A stretch of 54,491 nt of DNA from Alphaproteobacteria bacterium 46_93_T64. GTDB taxonomy: Bacteria; Pseudomonadota; Alphaproteobacteria; Sneathiellales; Sneathiellaceae. Each line of letters begins with the position of its first letter. Position 1 is the first letter of the stretch. Position numbers and translations under genes: made by a program. The DNA is taken from contig MAAN01000040.1 of assembly GCA_002163135.1 (NCBI GenBank), positions 1-54,491 of the forward strand, written 5' to 3'. The notes under the pieces are model-generated. The model had not been told where the DNA came from and did no database searches. It saw only the letters and a program-made list of their open reading frames with translations. Shown in pieces: positions 34,889 through 44,938 of this stretch.

Positions 34889-36484
34889 GTGAACCGGGCT
34901 TCTAGACGTAAACAAGTGACAAAAAATAAAAAGCGTATTAATAGCCGTTCAAAACAACTTCTAAGTCTTGAGGCAACTGGTCTAACTCTTTTTCAATTAA
35001 ATCAGCTTCTACAAATGAAAGACCAGGCGCAACAAGCTTTCGACGAAGAGAAGTATGAGCTTGCTGAGGCCCTTAGTCGAAAGTGCATTGATTTATACCC
35101 AATTTATACAACGGCTTTGACGATGTTGGGGAAAATAGCAATCAGACAAGACAAATACGAACTAGCTGCGACTTTCTACGAAAAATCGTTAAGTATTTTA
35201 CCCGATGTGCATGAGCGACAAACAGCTTATGCATTTGTGCTGACGCATCTGAATAGGCATGAAGAAGCTGTGGAAGCTCTTAAGTGTAGTGTAAGGTTAA
35301 ATCCAAGTTCTTCTGCGAATACGAATGATTTAGCGAATGCATTAAATACAGTTGGACGTCAAAGGGAAGCAGTATTGATTTTTGAAAAGCTCATTAAATC
35401 TGATCCCCTTTTTGGCGAACCCTTTCGAAGTTTAGCGATGCAGCATAAGTTTACCGAGGGCGATAGGTATTCGGAATATTATCAGAAGCTGGCACTTGAT
35501 ATTAACAAAATGACGAGAGTGTTAGATATCAAAGCAGCACATTTTGCGCTAGGGAAATACAATGAGGACTTAAAAGATTTTGAAAAAGGTTTTTTCCACT
35601 TCTTCGAAGCGAATAAGATAATTAGGCAAGATAGACAATACGATATAGATGCAGAGGTTGAAGTAGTAAATTCACTTAAAAAACATTTTCCTAAAAATGG
35701 CCGCTGGGTAAGTAATAATACCAACGGTAGCTCAAGCAATGTGCCCATATTTATCGTAGGAATGCCTCGTTCGGGTACAACATTGACCGAACAGGTATTG
35801 TCTAGTCATCCTGAAATTTTTGGTGCTGGGGAACTCTTAAATTTCTCCAGTTCTACTCGTAATTTTTCTCCTTTCTGGAAAAACGATACGGAGTTATTAC
35901 CTGAAGAGCCTGTTGAAGCAGAAAAAATCAATGACCTGCTGGCGGCAACGGGTCAAAAAATAGTAGAGGAAATTACTTCACTCTCACCTAAGTCTAAGCA
36001 TATTGTCGACAAAATGCCGCTTAATTTCCTGAGTATTGGGCTAATTCATATGATGCTGCCAAAAGCCAAAATAATCCACTGTAAACGAGATCCGATTGAT
36101 ACATGTCTTTCAAATTTCCGACTTCCGTATGAACAAGAGAACTTATATTTCACGGCAGATCTTATGTGTTTGGGCAAATATTATGTAGCTTATGCGGAGT
36201 TAATGGCGCATTGGAACGAGATTTTGCCAGGAAAGATATTGGAGGTAAATTATGAGGATACTGTCGATGATCTTGAAACACAGGCCCGCCGAATTATTGA
36301 TTTTGTTGGTGTCGAGTGGGATGATGCTTGTCTTGATTTTTACAAAACAAAAAGGTCAGTTAATACTGCCAGCGTAAGCCAGGTACGCCAGCCAATTTAT
36401 AAAACGTCAGTTGGGCGGCACGAGCGTTATGGGGATTTGTTAAAGCCGTTGCTTGATGCGCTCGAACCTGTGCTTTCAAAATAA
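34889..36484 (+). CDS. TPR-sulfotransferase fusion protein 1
   Basis: A 531-residue cytosolic protein. A basic N-terminus (NRASRRKQVTKNKKR) is followed by about four or five TPR units (about 45-215) and a Sulfotransfer_3-type domain (about 280-525). The PAPS 5'-phosphosulfate loop is GMPRSGTT (about 291-298) and the 3'-phosphate site is CKRDPIDTCLSNFR (about 396). The C-terminus ends with SVNTASVSQVRQPIY. Such domains transfer sulfate from PAPS to hydroxyl groups of sugars, lipids or Tyr. Start GTG, with GAGGGAT upstream. First of three tandem paralogs, divergent from flagellin 1. Confidence 0.88.
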   Translation: MNRASRRKQVTKNKKRINSRSKQLLSLEATGLTLFQLNQLLQMKDQAQQAFDEEKYELAEALSRKCIDLYPIYTTALTMLGKIAIRQDKYELAATFYEKSLSILPDVHERQTAYAFVLTHLNRHEEAVEALKCSVRLNPSSSANTNDLANALNTVGRQREAVLIFEKLIKSDPLFGEPFRSLAMQHKFTEGDRYSEYYQKLALDINKMTRVLDIKAAHFALGKYNEDLKDFEKGFFHFFEANKIIRQDRQYDIDAEVEVVNSLKKHFPKNGRWVSNNTNGSSSNVPIFIVGMPRSGTTLTEQVLSSHPEIFGAGELLNFSSSTRNFSPFWKNDTELLPEEPVEAEKINDLLAATGQKIVEEITSLSPKSKHIVDKMPLNFLSIGLIHMMLPKAKIIHCKRDPIDTCLSNFRLPYEQENLYFTADLMCLGKYYVAYAELMAHWNEILPGKILEVNYEDTVDDLETQARRIIDFVGVEWDDACLDFYKTKRSVNTASVSQVRQPIYKTSVGRHERYGDLLKPLLDALEPVLSK

Positions 36485-36496
36485 CTGGAGTTTGCC

Positions 36497-38062
36497 TTGA
36501 GCCGTACGTTCAAAAGGAAGCAGGAACTGCGCCTCAAGAAAGAGTCCAAAAAGCTACGCCTCACGACGGCGACAACTGGATTGTCTGTTGATCAATTAAA
36601 GCAGGTGCAGCAACTGATGCTGCTGGCAAATCAGTCGTTTGCAGCACAAAAATATTTTGAAGCAGAAAAATGCTGTCGCATGGCGTTGGCTTTGTATCCA
36701 AAATATGCAGATCCGTATCGCATATTGGCGGGCATTGCATTGCATTTTGACAAATATGTAGAAGCTGTTGAACTATATGAAAAGGCGCTAAAAATTGCAC
36801 CTGACGCCGCTGTTACGCTGAATAACTACAGTGTGGCGTTAAAAGTTCTAAAACGGCATGAAGACGCACTCGCTGCCTTGAATAAATGCCTTCGTTTGAA
36901 CTCCAAATATTTCGATGCACTGAATAATAAAGGAAGTGTTCTGAGTATCTTGGGGCAAATGGATAAATCTCTCCCATTTTACGAAAAAGCCATTGCGATA
37001 AACCCGTTGTATGGGAAAGCATATTACAATATTGCAACGGCTCATAAGTTTAGTAAGGGTGATAAATACTGCGATCTATTCGAAAATGCTGAAAACAATC
37101 TGGAGCAGATGCCTAAAGCCGATCAGATGAATGTGCATTTCGCGTTGGGCAAATATCACGAAGATCTGAAAAATTATAAATCTGGTATTACCCATTACTT
37201 AAAGGGCAACAAGATCAAAAGTGATGGTCTCGACTATACTGTTCAACCGGCAGAAGAGCTTATGTTGGGAATACAAAATATTTTTAATGGAAGTGATTGG
37301 GCGTTAAGAAAAGATGTCGGCAGTCAGTCAGACGTTCCCATCTTCGTCCTTGGTATGCCCAGATCAGGGACGACATTAACGGAGCAAATATTAGCGAGCC
37401 ATTCAGAAGTTTTCGGTGCCGGTGAGCTCAAGCTTCTAGATAAGGTTGCTGGCGGAATGTCTGTGAATAAAGAAGGCTTTTTTCCAACAGAAAAAGTGGA
37501 TTTAGAAGCCTTTGAAAAGAGCATTAAAAAACGGGCTGACATGTTTGTGAATGAATTGCAGGCAATTGATCCGAAATCAAAACATGTCATCGATAAAATG
37601 CCACAAAATTTCAGGTATATTGGGCTTGTTCATGTGTTAATGCCACGGGCCAAAATAATTCACTGTAGAAGAAACCCAATAGATACATGCTTGTCAAACT
37701 TCCGCATCCTGTTTGGCGAAAGAATGGAATACACGTATAAATTGGAGGATATTGGTCGCTACTATCTGGCTTATGATAGAATGATGAAGCACTGGGCCAA
37801 AGTATTGCCAGGCAGGTTTCTTGACTTTCAATATGAAGACGTTGTTGCGGACATAGATACCCAAGCTCGACGCCTTATCGATCATTGCGATCTTGAGTGG
37901 GAAGATGCGTGCCTTGATTTCCATAAAACCAAGAGAAATGTCCATACGGCGAGCACAACGCAAGTGCGTCAGCCTATCTACAACTCATCCGTTGGACGTT
38001 ACGAAAAGTATGGAGATAGCTTGAAGCCATTGTTGGATATTCTGGCTCCGATTTTATCCTAA
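36497..38062 (+). CDS. TPR-sulfotransferase fusion protein 2
   Basis: A 521-residue paralog of its neighbours. The basic start SRTFKRKQELRLKKESK, TPRs at about 45-220 (AQKYFEAEKCCRMALALYP, DKYVEAVELYEKALKIAP), then the sulfotransferase domain with GMPRSGTT (about 285) and CRRNPIDTCLSNFR (about 389). TTG start with GGAG seven bases upstream and only 12 bases after the first paralog, so they are co-transcribed. Both PAPS-binding elements are intact. The paralogs differ most in the TPR region, suggesting different protein partners; this is inference. Confidence 0.88.
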   Translation: MSRTFKRKQELRLKKESKKLRLTTATTGLSVDQLKQVQQLMLLANQSFAAQKYFEAEKCCRMALALYPKYADPYRILAGIALHFDKYVEAVELYEKALKIAPDAAVTLNNYSVALKVLKRHEDALAALNKCLRLNSKYFDALNNKGSVLSILGQMDKSLPFYEKAIAINPLYGKAYYNIATAHKFSKGDKYCDLFENAENNLEQMPKADQMNVHFALGKYHEDLKNYKSGITHYLKGNKIKSDGLDYTVQPAEELMLGIQNIFNGSDWALRKDVGSQSDVPIFVLGMPRSGTTLTEQILASHSEVFGAGELKLLDKVAGGMSVNKEGFFPTEKVDLEAFEKSIKKRADMFVNELQAIDPKSKHVIDKMPQNFRYIGLVHVLMPRAKIIHCRRNPIDTCLSNFRILFGERMEYTYKLEDIGRYYLAYDRMMKHWAKVLPGRFLDFQYEDVVADIDTQARRLIDHCDLEWEDACLDFHKTKRNVHTASTTQVRQPIYNSSVGRYEKYGDSLKPLLDILAPILS

Positions 38063-38159
38063 AACAAATCAAAATTAATAGTCACTATACAATTATGTGC
38101 AATAGTATTCCGTAGGTGAAGACTTCGTAGTTCTCGAAAAGATGTTTAAGGAATAAGTC

Positions 38160-39722
38160 TTGAATAGAGCCCTAAAAAGACGGCAAGAAAAGCACACCCA
38201 AAAAGGCGCTGAAACTCATCAGCTCACAACTAAGAATACAGGGCTTTCTGCCACACGGTTAAAAACACTCTCCGAGCTTATGATCAAAGCTCGAAAAGTG
38301 TATGACGCGGGGGACAAGCCGTTAGCAGAGAAATACTGCATGCAAATTTTGGCTCTTCATCCATCTAATGCGGATGCCTATAATTTATTAGGAGGTGTCG
38401 CATTATCCGCATCGAAATATGAAAAGGCACGACAGCTTTTCGTTAAAGCTATTGAACTCGCTCCAGAGACTGACAGTCTCTACGTTAATTACGGAATAGC
38501 CCTTAAGTTCCTGGAATTGCATGAGCAGTCACTTGCGGTTTTTGATCACGCTCTCAAATTAAGTCCGAAAAATGTAGAGGCTATGAATAATAGGGGAAGT
38601 AGCCTTATCACTCTTGGCCGATTTGACGAAGCTCGGGTTTGTTTTGAAGCGGCTCTTAAGCTCGATCCAACCTATACAAAACCTCTTCTTAATCTTGGAG
38701 GAATGACAAAACACACAAAGGAAAACGAAAATACGAAAACGCTTCTGTCTTATGAAACGCGCCCAAAGAAGCTATCGGTAGATAACGAAATTAATCTGCA
38801 ATTTGCTTTGGGGAAATGTCACGAGGATCTTGGAAACTTTGAAGAGAGTATGTCCCGTTATGTGAAGGCAAATTCACTTAAACGGCAACAGCTGAATTAT
38901 GATATGGCACCGGTGTTGAAGAATTTTTCGGCGTTGAAAAATACGCTTGTAGCGGGGCCTTGGACTGAAGAGGTTGGGGTCGGATGCCCATCTGATGTTC
39001 CAGTATTCATCGTAGGCATGTCGCGATCTGGCAGCACGCTAGTTGAGCAGATACTCGACAGTCATTCTGAAGTTTTTGGTGCGGGCGAATTGACAGTTGC
39101 GGATAAGTCATTTGCAAAATTGAAACTGCTTAAAGGGATAATTCCCACTGATCCTGAAGCGCGGAAAGCAGTCTGTTCAAATTTTACCAAAAGAGGCGAA
39201 TTCTATGTTGAACAGGTTCAAAAACGTGCACCAAATGCGCGCCGAATTGTCGATAAGATGCTGTTCAATTTCAAGCAGGTCGGTTTGCTGTACTTGATTT
39301 TGCCAAATGCCAAAATTATTCACTGCAAGCGGAACCCCATTGATACGTGTTTATCAAATTTTAAAATTCTGTTCGCTAGCAATATGGATTTCACTTACGA
39401 TTTCGAGGAACTTGGAAGGTATTATTTGGCGTATAAGGAATTGATGGATCACTGGGAAACAATATTCCCCAATAAAATCCTGACAGTTGAATATGAAGAC
39501 GTGGTGCAAGATGTCGAAGGGCAAGCTAAGCGCATTATTGAGCATTGTGATCTCTCATGGGAAGAGGGATGCTTGGACTTTTACAAGTCGAAGCGAGCGG
39601 TACACACTGCGAGCGCTACTCAGGTGAGGCAACCAATATACAACAGTTCCGTTGGAAAATGGCAGCGCTACGGTGACGCGATCAATCCTCTTATAGACGC
39701 ATTGAAACCTATTTTGGATTAG
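38160..39722 (+). CDS. TPR-sulfotransferase fusion protein 3
   Basis: A 520-residue paralog. The basic start NRALKRRQEKHTQK and TPRs (about 45-200) are as in the two upstream copies. The PAPS loop is altered to GMSRSGST (about 286), with Ser for Pro and Ser for Thr, while CKRNPIDTCLSNFK (about 388) is kept; a hydroxyl residue remains at each critical position, so activity is plausible. TTG start with AAGGA upstream. Its last 14 bases overlap the end of the convergent fourth copy. Confidence 0.87.
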   Translation: MNRALKRRQEKHTQKGAETHQLTTKNTGLSATRLKTLSELMIKARKVYDAGDKPLAEKYCMQILALHPSNADAYNLLGGVALSASKYEKARQLFVKAIELAPETDSLYVNYGIALKFLELHEQSLAVFDHALKLSPKNVEAMNNRGSSLITLGRFDEARVCFEAALKLDPTYTKPLLNLGGMTKHTKENENTKTLLSYETRPKKLSVDNEINLQFALGKCHEDLGNFEESMSRYVKANSLKRQQLNYDMAPVLKNFSALKNTLVAGPWTEEVGVGCPSDVPVFIVGMSRSGSTLVEQILDSHSEVFGAGELTVADKSFAKLKLLKGIIPTDPEARKAVCSNFTKRGEFYVEQVQKRAPNARRIVDKMLFNFKQVGLLYLILPNAKIIHCKRNPIDTCLSNFKILFASNMDFTYDFEELGRYYLAYKELMDHWETIFPNKILTVEYEDVVQDVEGQAKRIIEHCDLSWEEGCLDFYKSKRAVHTASATQVRQPIYNSSVGKWQRYGDAINPLIDALKPILD

Positions 39723-41295
39723 AGGTCTTTCGGGAATTCAGAGCCTCGGTAAGAGGGACAAGTTGTTGCTCATATTGCTTCCATGCGTCTACAGAGCTTT
39801 TATAAATTGGTTGCCTGACTTGATCTGAGCTGGCCGTTCTGACAACGCGTTGGGTTTTATGGAAATTGAGGCAATCATCGTGCCAGTCAACACCACAATA
39901 TTCCAGAAGCCGCCTTGTTTGGGCTTCCGTGTTATCAACCATTTCTTCGTATTGCACATCCAGAATGTCACCAGGCATTACGGTGTGCCAGTGATCCATT
40001 AAATCCAGATAACCATTGTAAAACTGTCCGAGTTCAGTCAATTTATAAGCAAATTTTTGATTTCCAACAAAGATTTTCTTATAAATTGAGAGACATGAAT
40101 CTTCAGGCTGTCGTCGGCAATGAATGATTTTTGCATCCGGGAATAATATTTTAATCAACCCTACATACAAAAAATTCCTAGGCATTTTGTCTGTTATTAA
40201 TTTGGCTTTTGTCGGAAGCGCTTTTAGATGTCCTGAATAGAATTTTGCAAATTCTTCAAAATCTTGAGACTGAAGGTTTGGCAATACATCCCGAAGATGG
40301 ATTAATTTCCCTTGCTTGACCTTATGATGGACGAGCAGTTCAAAAAAGTAGAGTTCTCCTGCCCCATATATCTTTGGATGGCTTGCAAGAATTTGTTCAA
40401 CAAGGGACGTCCCAGAGCGGGGCATGCCAAGAATAAAAATTGGGGAAGGAGAGGATTTTGTCTCCCTTTTATTTTCCTCGATATACTCTGCCGTTATGGA
40501 GCGTTTCAGATCTTCCATTAAGGATAAATCTACTTCGACATCATAGTCGTATGTTGTCCGGTGAAGATCGTTTCCTTCTTTAAGGTACTTCCATGAAGTC
40601 GCCGTATCTTTGAGGTCGTTATATGCTTTTGCAGCACCAAATAGAAGCTGTACGCGATCGTCCACATCTTTGACTTTATCGCTTCGCAACAAATCCTCGA
40701 GAGCCGTGATGTCCGAATTTACTGTTTTTAGTTTTTGGCTTTCAACAATATTTCGGTAGGCTTTTGCATAAGTTGGATCCACGTCTATAGCTCGCCTATA
40801 ACAGGCGATGGCTTCGTCCTTCATGCCTTTTTCAAGATAGGCATTTCCTAAGTTGAAATGTCCTAGGTGATAATCAGGTCGGATTTGTATTGCTTTCTTT
40901 TGCTCCCTTATGCCTTTATCTACATCGCCAAGGGCGACATACATATTACCCAAGTTACTTCGGGCGGGAGCACTTTCTGGGTTGATTTTAACCGCGCGCC
41001 GAAACGCAAGAGCGGCGTTTTTATTTTCTCCCATTTCGCGATGAATATTACCAAGATTATTATAATAATAGGATTTTTTGTTGTTTAGTTTGATCGCTTT
41101 TTCAACCAATGGAAGGGCAATTTGGTTCTTCCCTGTTTGATGGTAAAGGGTGCCAAGAAGATTGTAAGCATCAGAGGTTTTGGGATAGTGGGTGAGGATT
41201 GTATTTAGGACCATCTCTGCTTTTACAAACTGCTCAGCATTCATTAGATCCACTGCTTGTTTAAGTGCTTGATTTAAGGCTTGGTCTTTTTTCAC
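39709..41295 (-). CDS. TPR-sulfotransferase fusion protein 4
   Basis: A 528-residue relative on the opposite strand. It lacks the basic N-terminus of copies 1-3 and has about six TPR units (about 10-190; for example NKNAALAFRRAVKINPESAPARS). The sulfotransferase domain has GMPRSGTSLVEQILASHP (about 291) and CRRQPEDSCLSIYK (about 394). It starts with GTG overlapping the stop of the TPR-methyltransferase gene by four bases (GTGA), so the two are translationally coupled and probably act together. It may be the last gene of the flagellin 2 transcript. Confidence 0.88.
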   Translation of the reverse strand: MKKDQALNQALKQAVDLMNAEQFVKAEMVLNTILTHYPKTSDAYNLLGTLYHQTGKNQIALPLVEKAIKLNNKKSYYYNNLGNIHREMGENKNAALAFRRAVKINPESAPARSNLGNMYVALGDVDKGIREQKKAIQIRPDYHLGHFNLGNAYLEKGMKDEAIACYRRAIDVDPTYAKAYRNIVESQKLKTVNSDITALEDLLRSDKVKDVDDRVQLLFGAAKAYNDLKDTATSWKYLKEGNDLHRTTYDYDVEVDLSLMEDLKRSITAEYIEENKRETKSSPSPIFILGMPRSGTSLVEQILASHPKIYGAGELYFFELLVHHKVKQGKLIHLRDVLPNLQSQDFEEFAKFYSGHLKALPTKAKLITDKMPRNFLYVGLIKILFPDAKIIHCRRQPEDSCLSIYKKIFVGNQKFAYKLTELGQFYNGYLDLMDHWHTVMPGDILDVQYEEMVDNTEAQTRRLLEYCGVDWHDDCLNFHKTQRVVRTASSDQVRQPIYKSSVDAWKQYEQQLVPLTEALNSRKTSNPK

Positions 41296-43541
41296 GCTAG
41301 TAAATCTCTCTTTTTACGGACCCAGAATTTATACATTGTCGCAAATACGCCTGGATTTTCTTCTTCAAAGATAGCCCAGTTATCCAAGTTCGTTCGAGTT
41401 GTATCGTCTGGGAACCTATCTTCGTATTTTGAAACATACATTTCTGCATCCAAATTGAAACCCAAAAATTCCAAGCCTAGATGATCCAGCGCTGACATAA
41501 TGCGCTGAACTGTGAAGCGATGCTCTTGCACGTGGAATATGAGATCACGACAAGCGGAGAGCGTATAGAAGTCATTGTGATTGATAATTCGTTTAGCCGG
41601 ATCTTGTTTCTCCAACGCCATCAGCATTTTTCTGCAGTTTCTTATCTCATCTATTTTATCGCCAAAATCGTTTTTCTGAATAAATTCCCGACAGGCGACA
41701 ACGTCTTGCCGGCCCAGTTCGCTATACAGGCCGATGTTCATGTAGCCGTCGTCCTCCAACAGATTACACAGAACTTTCCATCCGGCTTCTGGGTCGTTCA
41801 TGTGATGCAATACCCCGGCGCATTCGATAATGTGAAATCTACGGTCTAATGCGCCCAATTCCATAATGTCGGCTTGCCCGAATTCGATATTTTTAACATT
41901 GATTTCTTTTGCTTTACGCATGGCATAGCTGATGCTCGCGAGACTAAGGTCAATGGCTAAGATGTTTGCTTCCGGATAGGCTTTGGCCGATGAAATTGGT
42001 TGGCGTCCGGTTCCGCACCCTGCAATTAGGACATTTGGTGTCTTGGGAAAGCTTGGTTGTTTGCCTTTCAGGATCGGTAGTTTGCTTACCAAGTCCATAG
42101 CGTAAGAAGAGATACCCGTCGGTGGTAAATTCTGCCAGCGGGGGTAGGGGTTTTCTTCATATTGTTCGCGAACATTGAGAGAGATGGCATCGTTAATTGT
42201 TGTGATTTGTTTTATCTTTTCGTGGCTCGCCAATTCGATGTTTGGTTCAGTGACTTGAATTCTAATCAATTCCGCCATTTCTGGCTGGCTCTTGAAGATC
42301 TGTTTTCCGGTAAGTTCTTTGGCAAAGGCATGTTTATGGCATTGTCGATAACAGGAAAGGATCAGATACCGTAGAGTGATTTCATCTGGAGTGCCTTTTG
42401 CACCAGCTTCAAAATACTCAATTAAGGAGCCAACAGCGCGGCTTTCAAACTCGTTTTCCTGTAAGAGAAATTCAGTAAAGAAGCTGTACTGAGCAAGAGG
42501 AACAAGAAACGTGCGTAGGAGGTCGCAAAGCGGCTTTTCCAGTTTTGCACCACTTACAATAGCTGCCAATGTCAATCGCCGGAATAGCTCCAGCATTTTT
42601 TCTATTTCCGGATCAACAATCCTCATGTTCTTAAGAGCCATCAAAAGAACCTTGTCGGAAAGCGCTTTTATGACTTCGCCAAGATCGAGTTGAAGATCTT
42701 GATTGGTTTGAACTGAATAGGTGAGGGCTGGCAGATGTTTTCTAAATGCCGGTCGAGATCTTATGTATTGGCGAACAATCCTGTTTAAATAATTCCACTG
42801 AATTGCCTTACTGGAAAGCAGTAAAAGCAAGTCATTTCCCATGTCATCTATGTTGGGGACTTTCGGAAGATTTGGGAATATTCGGGAGTATGCTCGTAAA
42901 TTTGTTTCGTTTTTTGGGTCCAGATAAACAGCTTTGCGGTAATGTTTGAAAGCTTCTTCTGCGGAGTCCTTCTTCAGGATATCTCCCATTTTTACATGGA
43001 TTTCTGAATTTTCTGGGTGAAGGATCAGGTTTCTTTTGAATAACTCAAGCGCTTCGTCTTGTTTTTTGTCGCGGACCAAGAGATCTCCGAGATTTAGCAA
43101 AACACCTATATCCTTGGGAGCAAGGGACTGGGCTTTCCACAGGTCATCTAGAGCCGGCGCATTGTTCCCTTGCTTTAGATAGGCGAGCCCTCGGTTGTTA
43201 ATAGCATTTGCATTGCCGGGATCCAGTTCAATGGATGTGTCAAAAAAACGAATGGCTTTTTCTAAATCGTCTTGCACAGAGTAGGCAGAAGCCGCAGCCA
43301 TAAATAGTGTTGAATTTTGCTTGTCTGGCTTTGGGGTGAGGCTTATAGATTTTTCATAAAGCCTGATAGATGTTTCTACATCTCCGGCGTTAAAGGCGGA
43401 AATTCCAGCCTGAAAATATAAGTAACCGTCCGTCCAACCGCTGGAAAGAAGCGAGGAGATTTGCTTCCGTGCATCTTTGATCCGCTTGTTTTTATAATGC
43501 TTGATCGCAGTGCCGGTTATTTTTAGAACTTTTTGCTGCAT
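41292..43541 (-). CDS. TPR-methyltransferase fusion protein
   Basis: A 749-residue protein. TPRs occupy about residues 1-235 (GDVETSIRLYEKSISLTP, DLEKAIRFFDTSIELDPGNANAINNRG), a helical region of unknown type about 236-470, and a class I SAM methyltransferase about 480-690: motif I NVLIAGCGTGRQ (about 500-511), post-I ILAIDLS, then FHIIECAGVLHHM. It has the same modular plan as the TPR-sulfotransferases. It is 72 bases after the DUF1217 gene and overlaps the fourth sulfotransferase. The substrate is unknown; flagellin or its glycan is the contextual guess. Confidence 0.83.
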   Translation of the reverse strand: MQQKVLKITGTAIKHYKNKRIKDARKQISSLLSSGWTDGYLYFQAGISAFNAGDVETSIRLYEKSISLTPKPDKQNSTLFMAAASAYSVQDDLEKAIRFFDTSIELDPGNANAINNRGLAYLKQGNNAPALDDLWKAQSLAPKDIGVLLNLGDLLVRDKKQDEALELFKRNLILHPENSEIHVKMGDILKKDSAEEAFKHYRKAVYLDPKNETNLRAYSRIFPNLPKVPNIDDMGNDLLLLLSSKAIQWNYLNRIVRQYIRSRPAFRKHLPALTYSVQTNQDLQLDLGEVIKALSDKVLLMALKNMRIVDPEIEKMLELFRRLTLAAIVSGAKLEKPLCDLLRTFLVPLAQYSFFTEFLLQENEFESRAVGSLIEYFEAGAKGTPDEITLRYLILSCYRQCHKHAFAKELTGKQIFKSQPEMAELIRIQVTEPNIELASHEKIKQITTINDAISLNVREQYEENPYPRWQNLPPTGISSYAMDLVSKLPILKGKQPSFPKTPNVLIAGCGTGRQPISSAKAYPEANILAIDLSLASISYAMRKAKEINVKNIEFGQADIMELGALDRRFHIIECAGVLHHMNDPEAGWKVLCNLLEDDGYMNIGLYSELGRQDVVACREFIQKNDFGDKIDEIRNCRKMLMALEKQDPAKRIINHNDFYTLSACRDLIFHVQEHRFTVQRIMSALDHLGLEFLGFNLDAEMYVSKYEDRFPDDTTRTNLDNWAIFEEENPGVFATMYKFWVRKKRDLLA

Positions 43542-43613
43542 AGAACGTTGCCTGAAGTGCCAGTTATAGGCTCATCATAAGTAGCTATGGTTAACAATAA
43601 TCTAACAGGGAGA

Positions 43614-44396
43614 TTAAACCGATAAGTTCAAGGAAATGGGCATAGGACCCACTGTATCGCCGGTTGAAAGAGGTTGGAACAGGCTGATCAAGGGATTCGC
43701 AGTCGGATCGGTGTTGTTGATTTCTGTCATAATAAGAAACCTCTCAACCATTTTATCGATTTTTTCAGGGTCTTTGAAGTCCTCGATATCGACTTCCTTA
43801 ATCAGTCTCGCTTTTTGTTGCTCGTAATCTAAAGACAAGAAGCTTTCGGGAAGGCCAAGGCCAACACGAACGACTTGCATAAGCGATTTGTCTGCCAATA
43901 TTTGAGGGACTTCTTCTACATCGCCGGCAAGCCGTTTAAAGTACATGGCTTCGCGAATACCTTCAGCATTTTGACCTTCAAATTTTTCAAACTCGTTGGT
44001 TTTGTAGCCTTCAAGTATGGCGTTCACGTTGGCTTCATTTAGAAAAAAATCTGGATCCTGATTTAGGCCGTACATGGCTTTGGATAGCTTGGTCCAGCGA
44101 GGTTCCACAAGCTTATTGACAAGGCTGTCATCGTCTTCGGGATCTTCGGATAGCATTTTCTCGACAAACGCATATTTGTCGAGCTCACTTTCAAGCTGGA
44201 AAGCAGATAGAGTAACACTTAGCAGCGTTCGGTTTTTCATAAGATCATCAACGGATTTAACATTAACGATTTCGCTTTTGAATTTTTCTATATCGCGGGC
44301 AGTGGTAGGTTGAGCCTCAAACATTTTCATGTGAGCCTCTGTCTGGCTATCCGCCAGTTTGTACCATAAAAATGAACTTGTGCCCGAGAGCTGCAT
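43614..44396 (-). CDS. DUF1217 flagellar protein
   Basis: A 260-residue protein with the DUF1217 domain, found in alphaproteobacterial flagellar clusters. GTSSFLWYKLADSQTEAHMKMFEAQPTTARDIEKFKSEI, then helical segments with LNEANVNAILEGYKTNEFEKFEG and DKMVERFLIMTEINN fit the family. Its precise role is not established, though rhizobial relatives are linked to flagellar function. It begins 23 bases after flaF copy 2. Confidence 0.82.
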   Translation of the reverse strand: MQLSGTSSFLWYKLADSQTEAHMKMFEAQPTTARDIEKFKSEIVNVKSVDDLMKNRTLLSVTLSAFQLESELDKYAFVEKMLSEDPEDDDSLVNKLVEPRWTKLSKAMYGLNQDPDFFLNEANVNAILEGYKTNEFEKFEGQNAEGIREAMYFKRLAGDVEEVPQILADKSLMQVVRVGLGLPESFLSLDYEQQKARLIKEVDIEDFKDPEKIDKMVERFLIMTEINNTDPTANPLISLFQPLSTGDTVGPMPISLNLSV

Positions 44397-44419
44397 AATT
44401 GCTACCTAAATTGTCCATG

Positions 44420-44830
44420 CTAAATGGACATTTGTTTAAACTGGCTTTGGGTCTCAACTTTCGGCGGCGTCCGTCCTACTTTTGTCGCCTCAGTCAAACC
44501 CTGCATGATTTGACGGTTTACCGAAATGAGTGGTTCTAAATCCGCAGTATTACGTAAGGCCGTCGCTGTAAACTTATTAACCCATATTGCCAACGAAATT
44601 AAACCGGCTTTTGTTTCAATGTCCAGTTTATTTTCTGCTGAAGCTAAGTCAGTTCTAATAGTCAACCATAGCTGGCTATTTCTAAATAAAGCGTTAATGC
44701 GGGTGCCAGCCGGAATGTCGTCCGTATTTGCAGTTTCCAATTCGCGTGTGATTTCTGCAAATAGTCTATATTCGGTAAGTGCTGGTTTTTCTACCGACAG
44801 ATTGGCTTTTTTGTAAGCTTCAAAATACAT
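44420..44830 (-). CDS. flaF: FlaF flagellin regulator (copy 2)
   Basis: A 136-residue FlaF. EAYKKANLSVEKPALTEYRLFAEITRELETA and NSQLWLTIRTDLASAENKLDIETKAGLISLAIWVNKFT are the family blocks; the C-terminal tail is longer than that of copy 1. It follows flagellin 2 after a terminator-like hairpin that probably lets only part of the transcription through. It is closer to copy 3 than to copy 1. Confidence 0.92.
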   Translation of the reverse strand: MYFEAYKKANLSVEKPALTEYRLFAEITRELETANTDDIPAGTRINALFRNSQLWLTIRTDLASAENKLDIETKAGLISLAIWVNKFTATALRNTADLEPLISVNRQIMQGLTEATKVGRTPPKVETQSQFKQMSI

Positions 44831-44898
44831 GAGAGAGTTCCATTTCCTGTGGAATTAATCGGAATTCGTTTGAAGAGTTTACGAATATGAGAAATGAA

Positions 44899-44924
44899 AA
44901 GGCGGCCATATCTAAGGCCGCCTT
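44899..44924 (-). terminator. Hairpin after flagellin 2
   Basis: A 9-bp stem (44924-44916 with 44907-44899 on the minus strand), 15 bases after the flagellin stop and before flaF copy 2. The following sequence is only moderately T-rich, so it may stabilise the mRNA or terminate partly. Confidence 0.6.
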
Positions 44925-44938
44925 CATCACTTTTCCGA

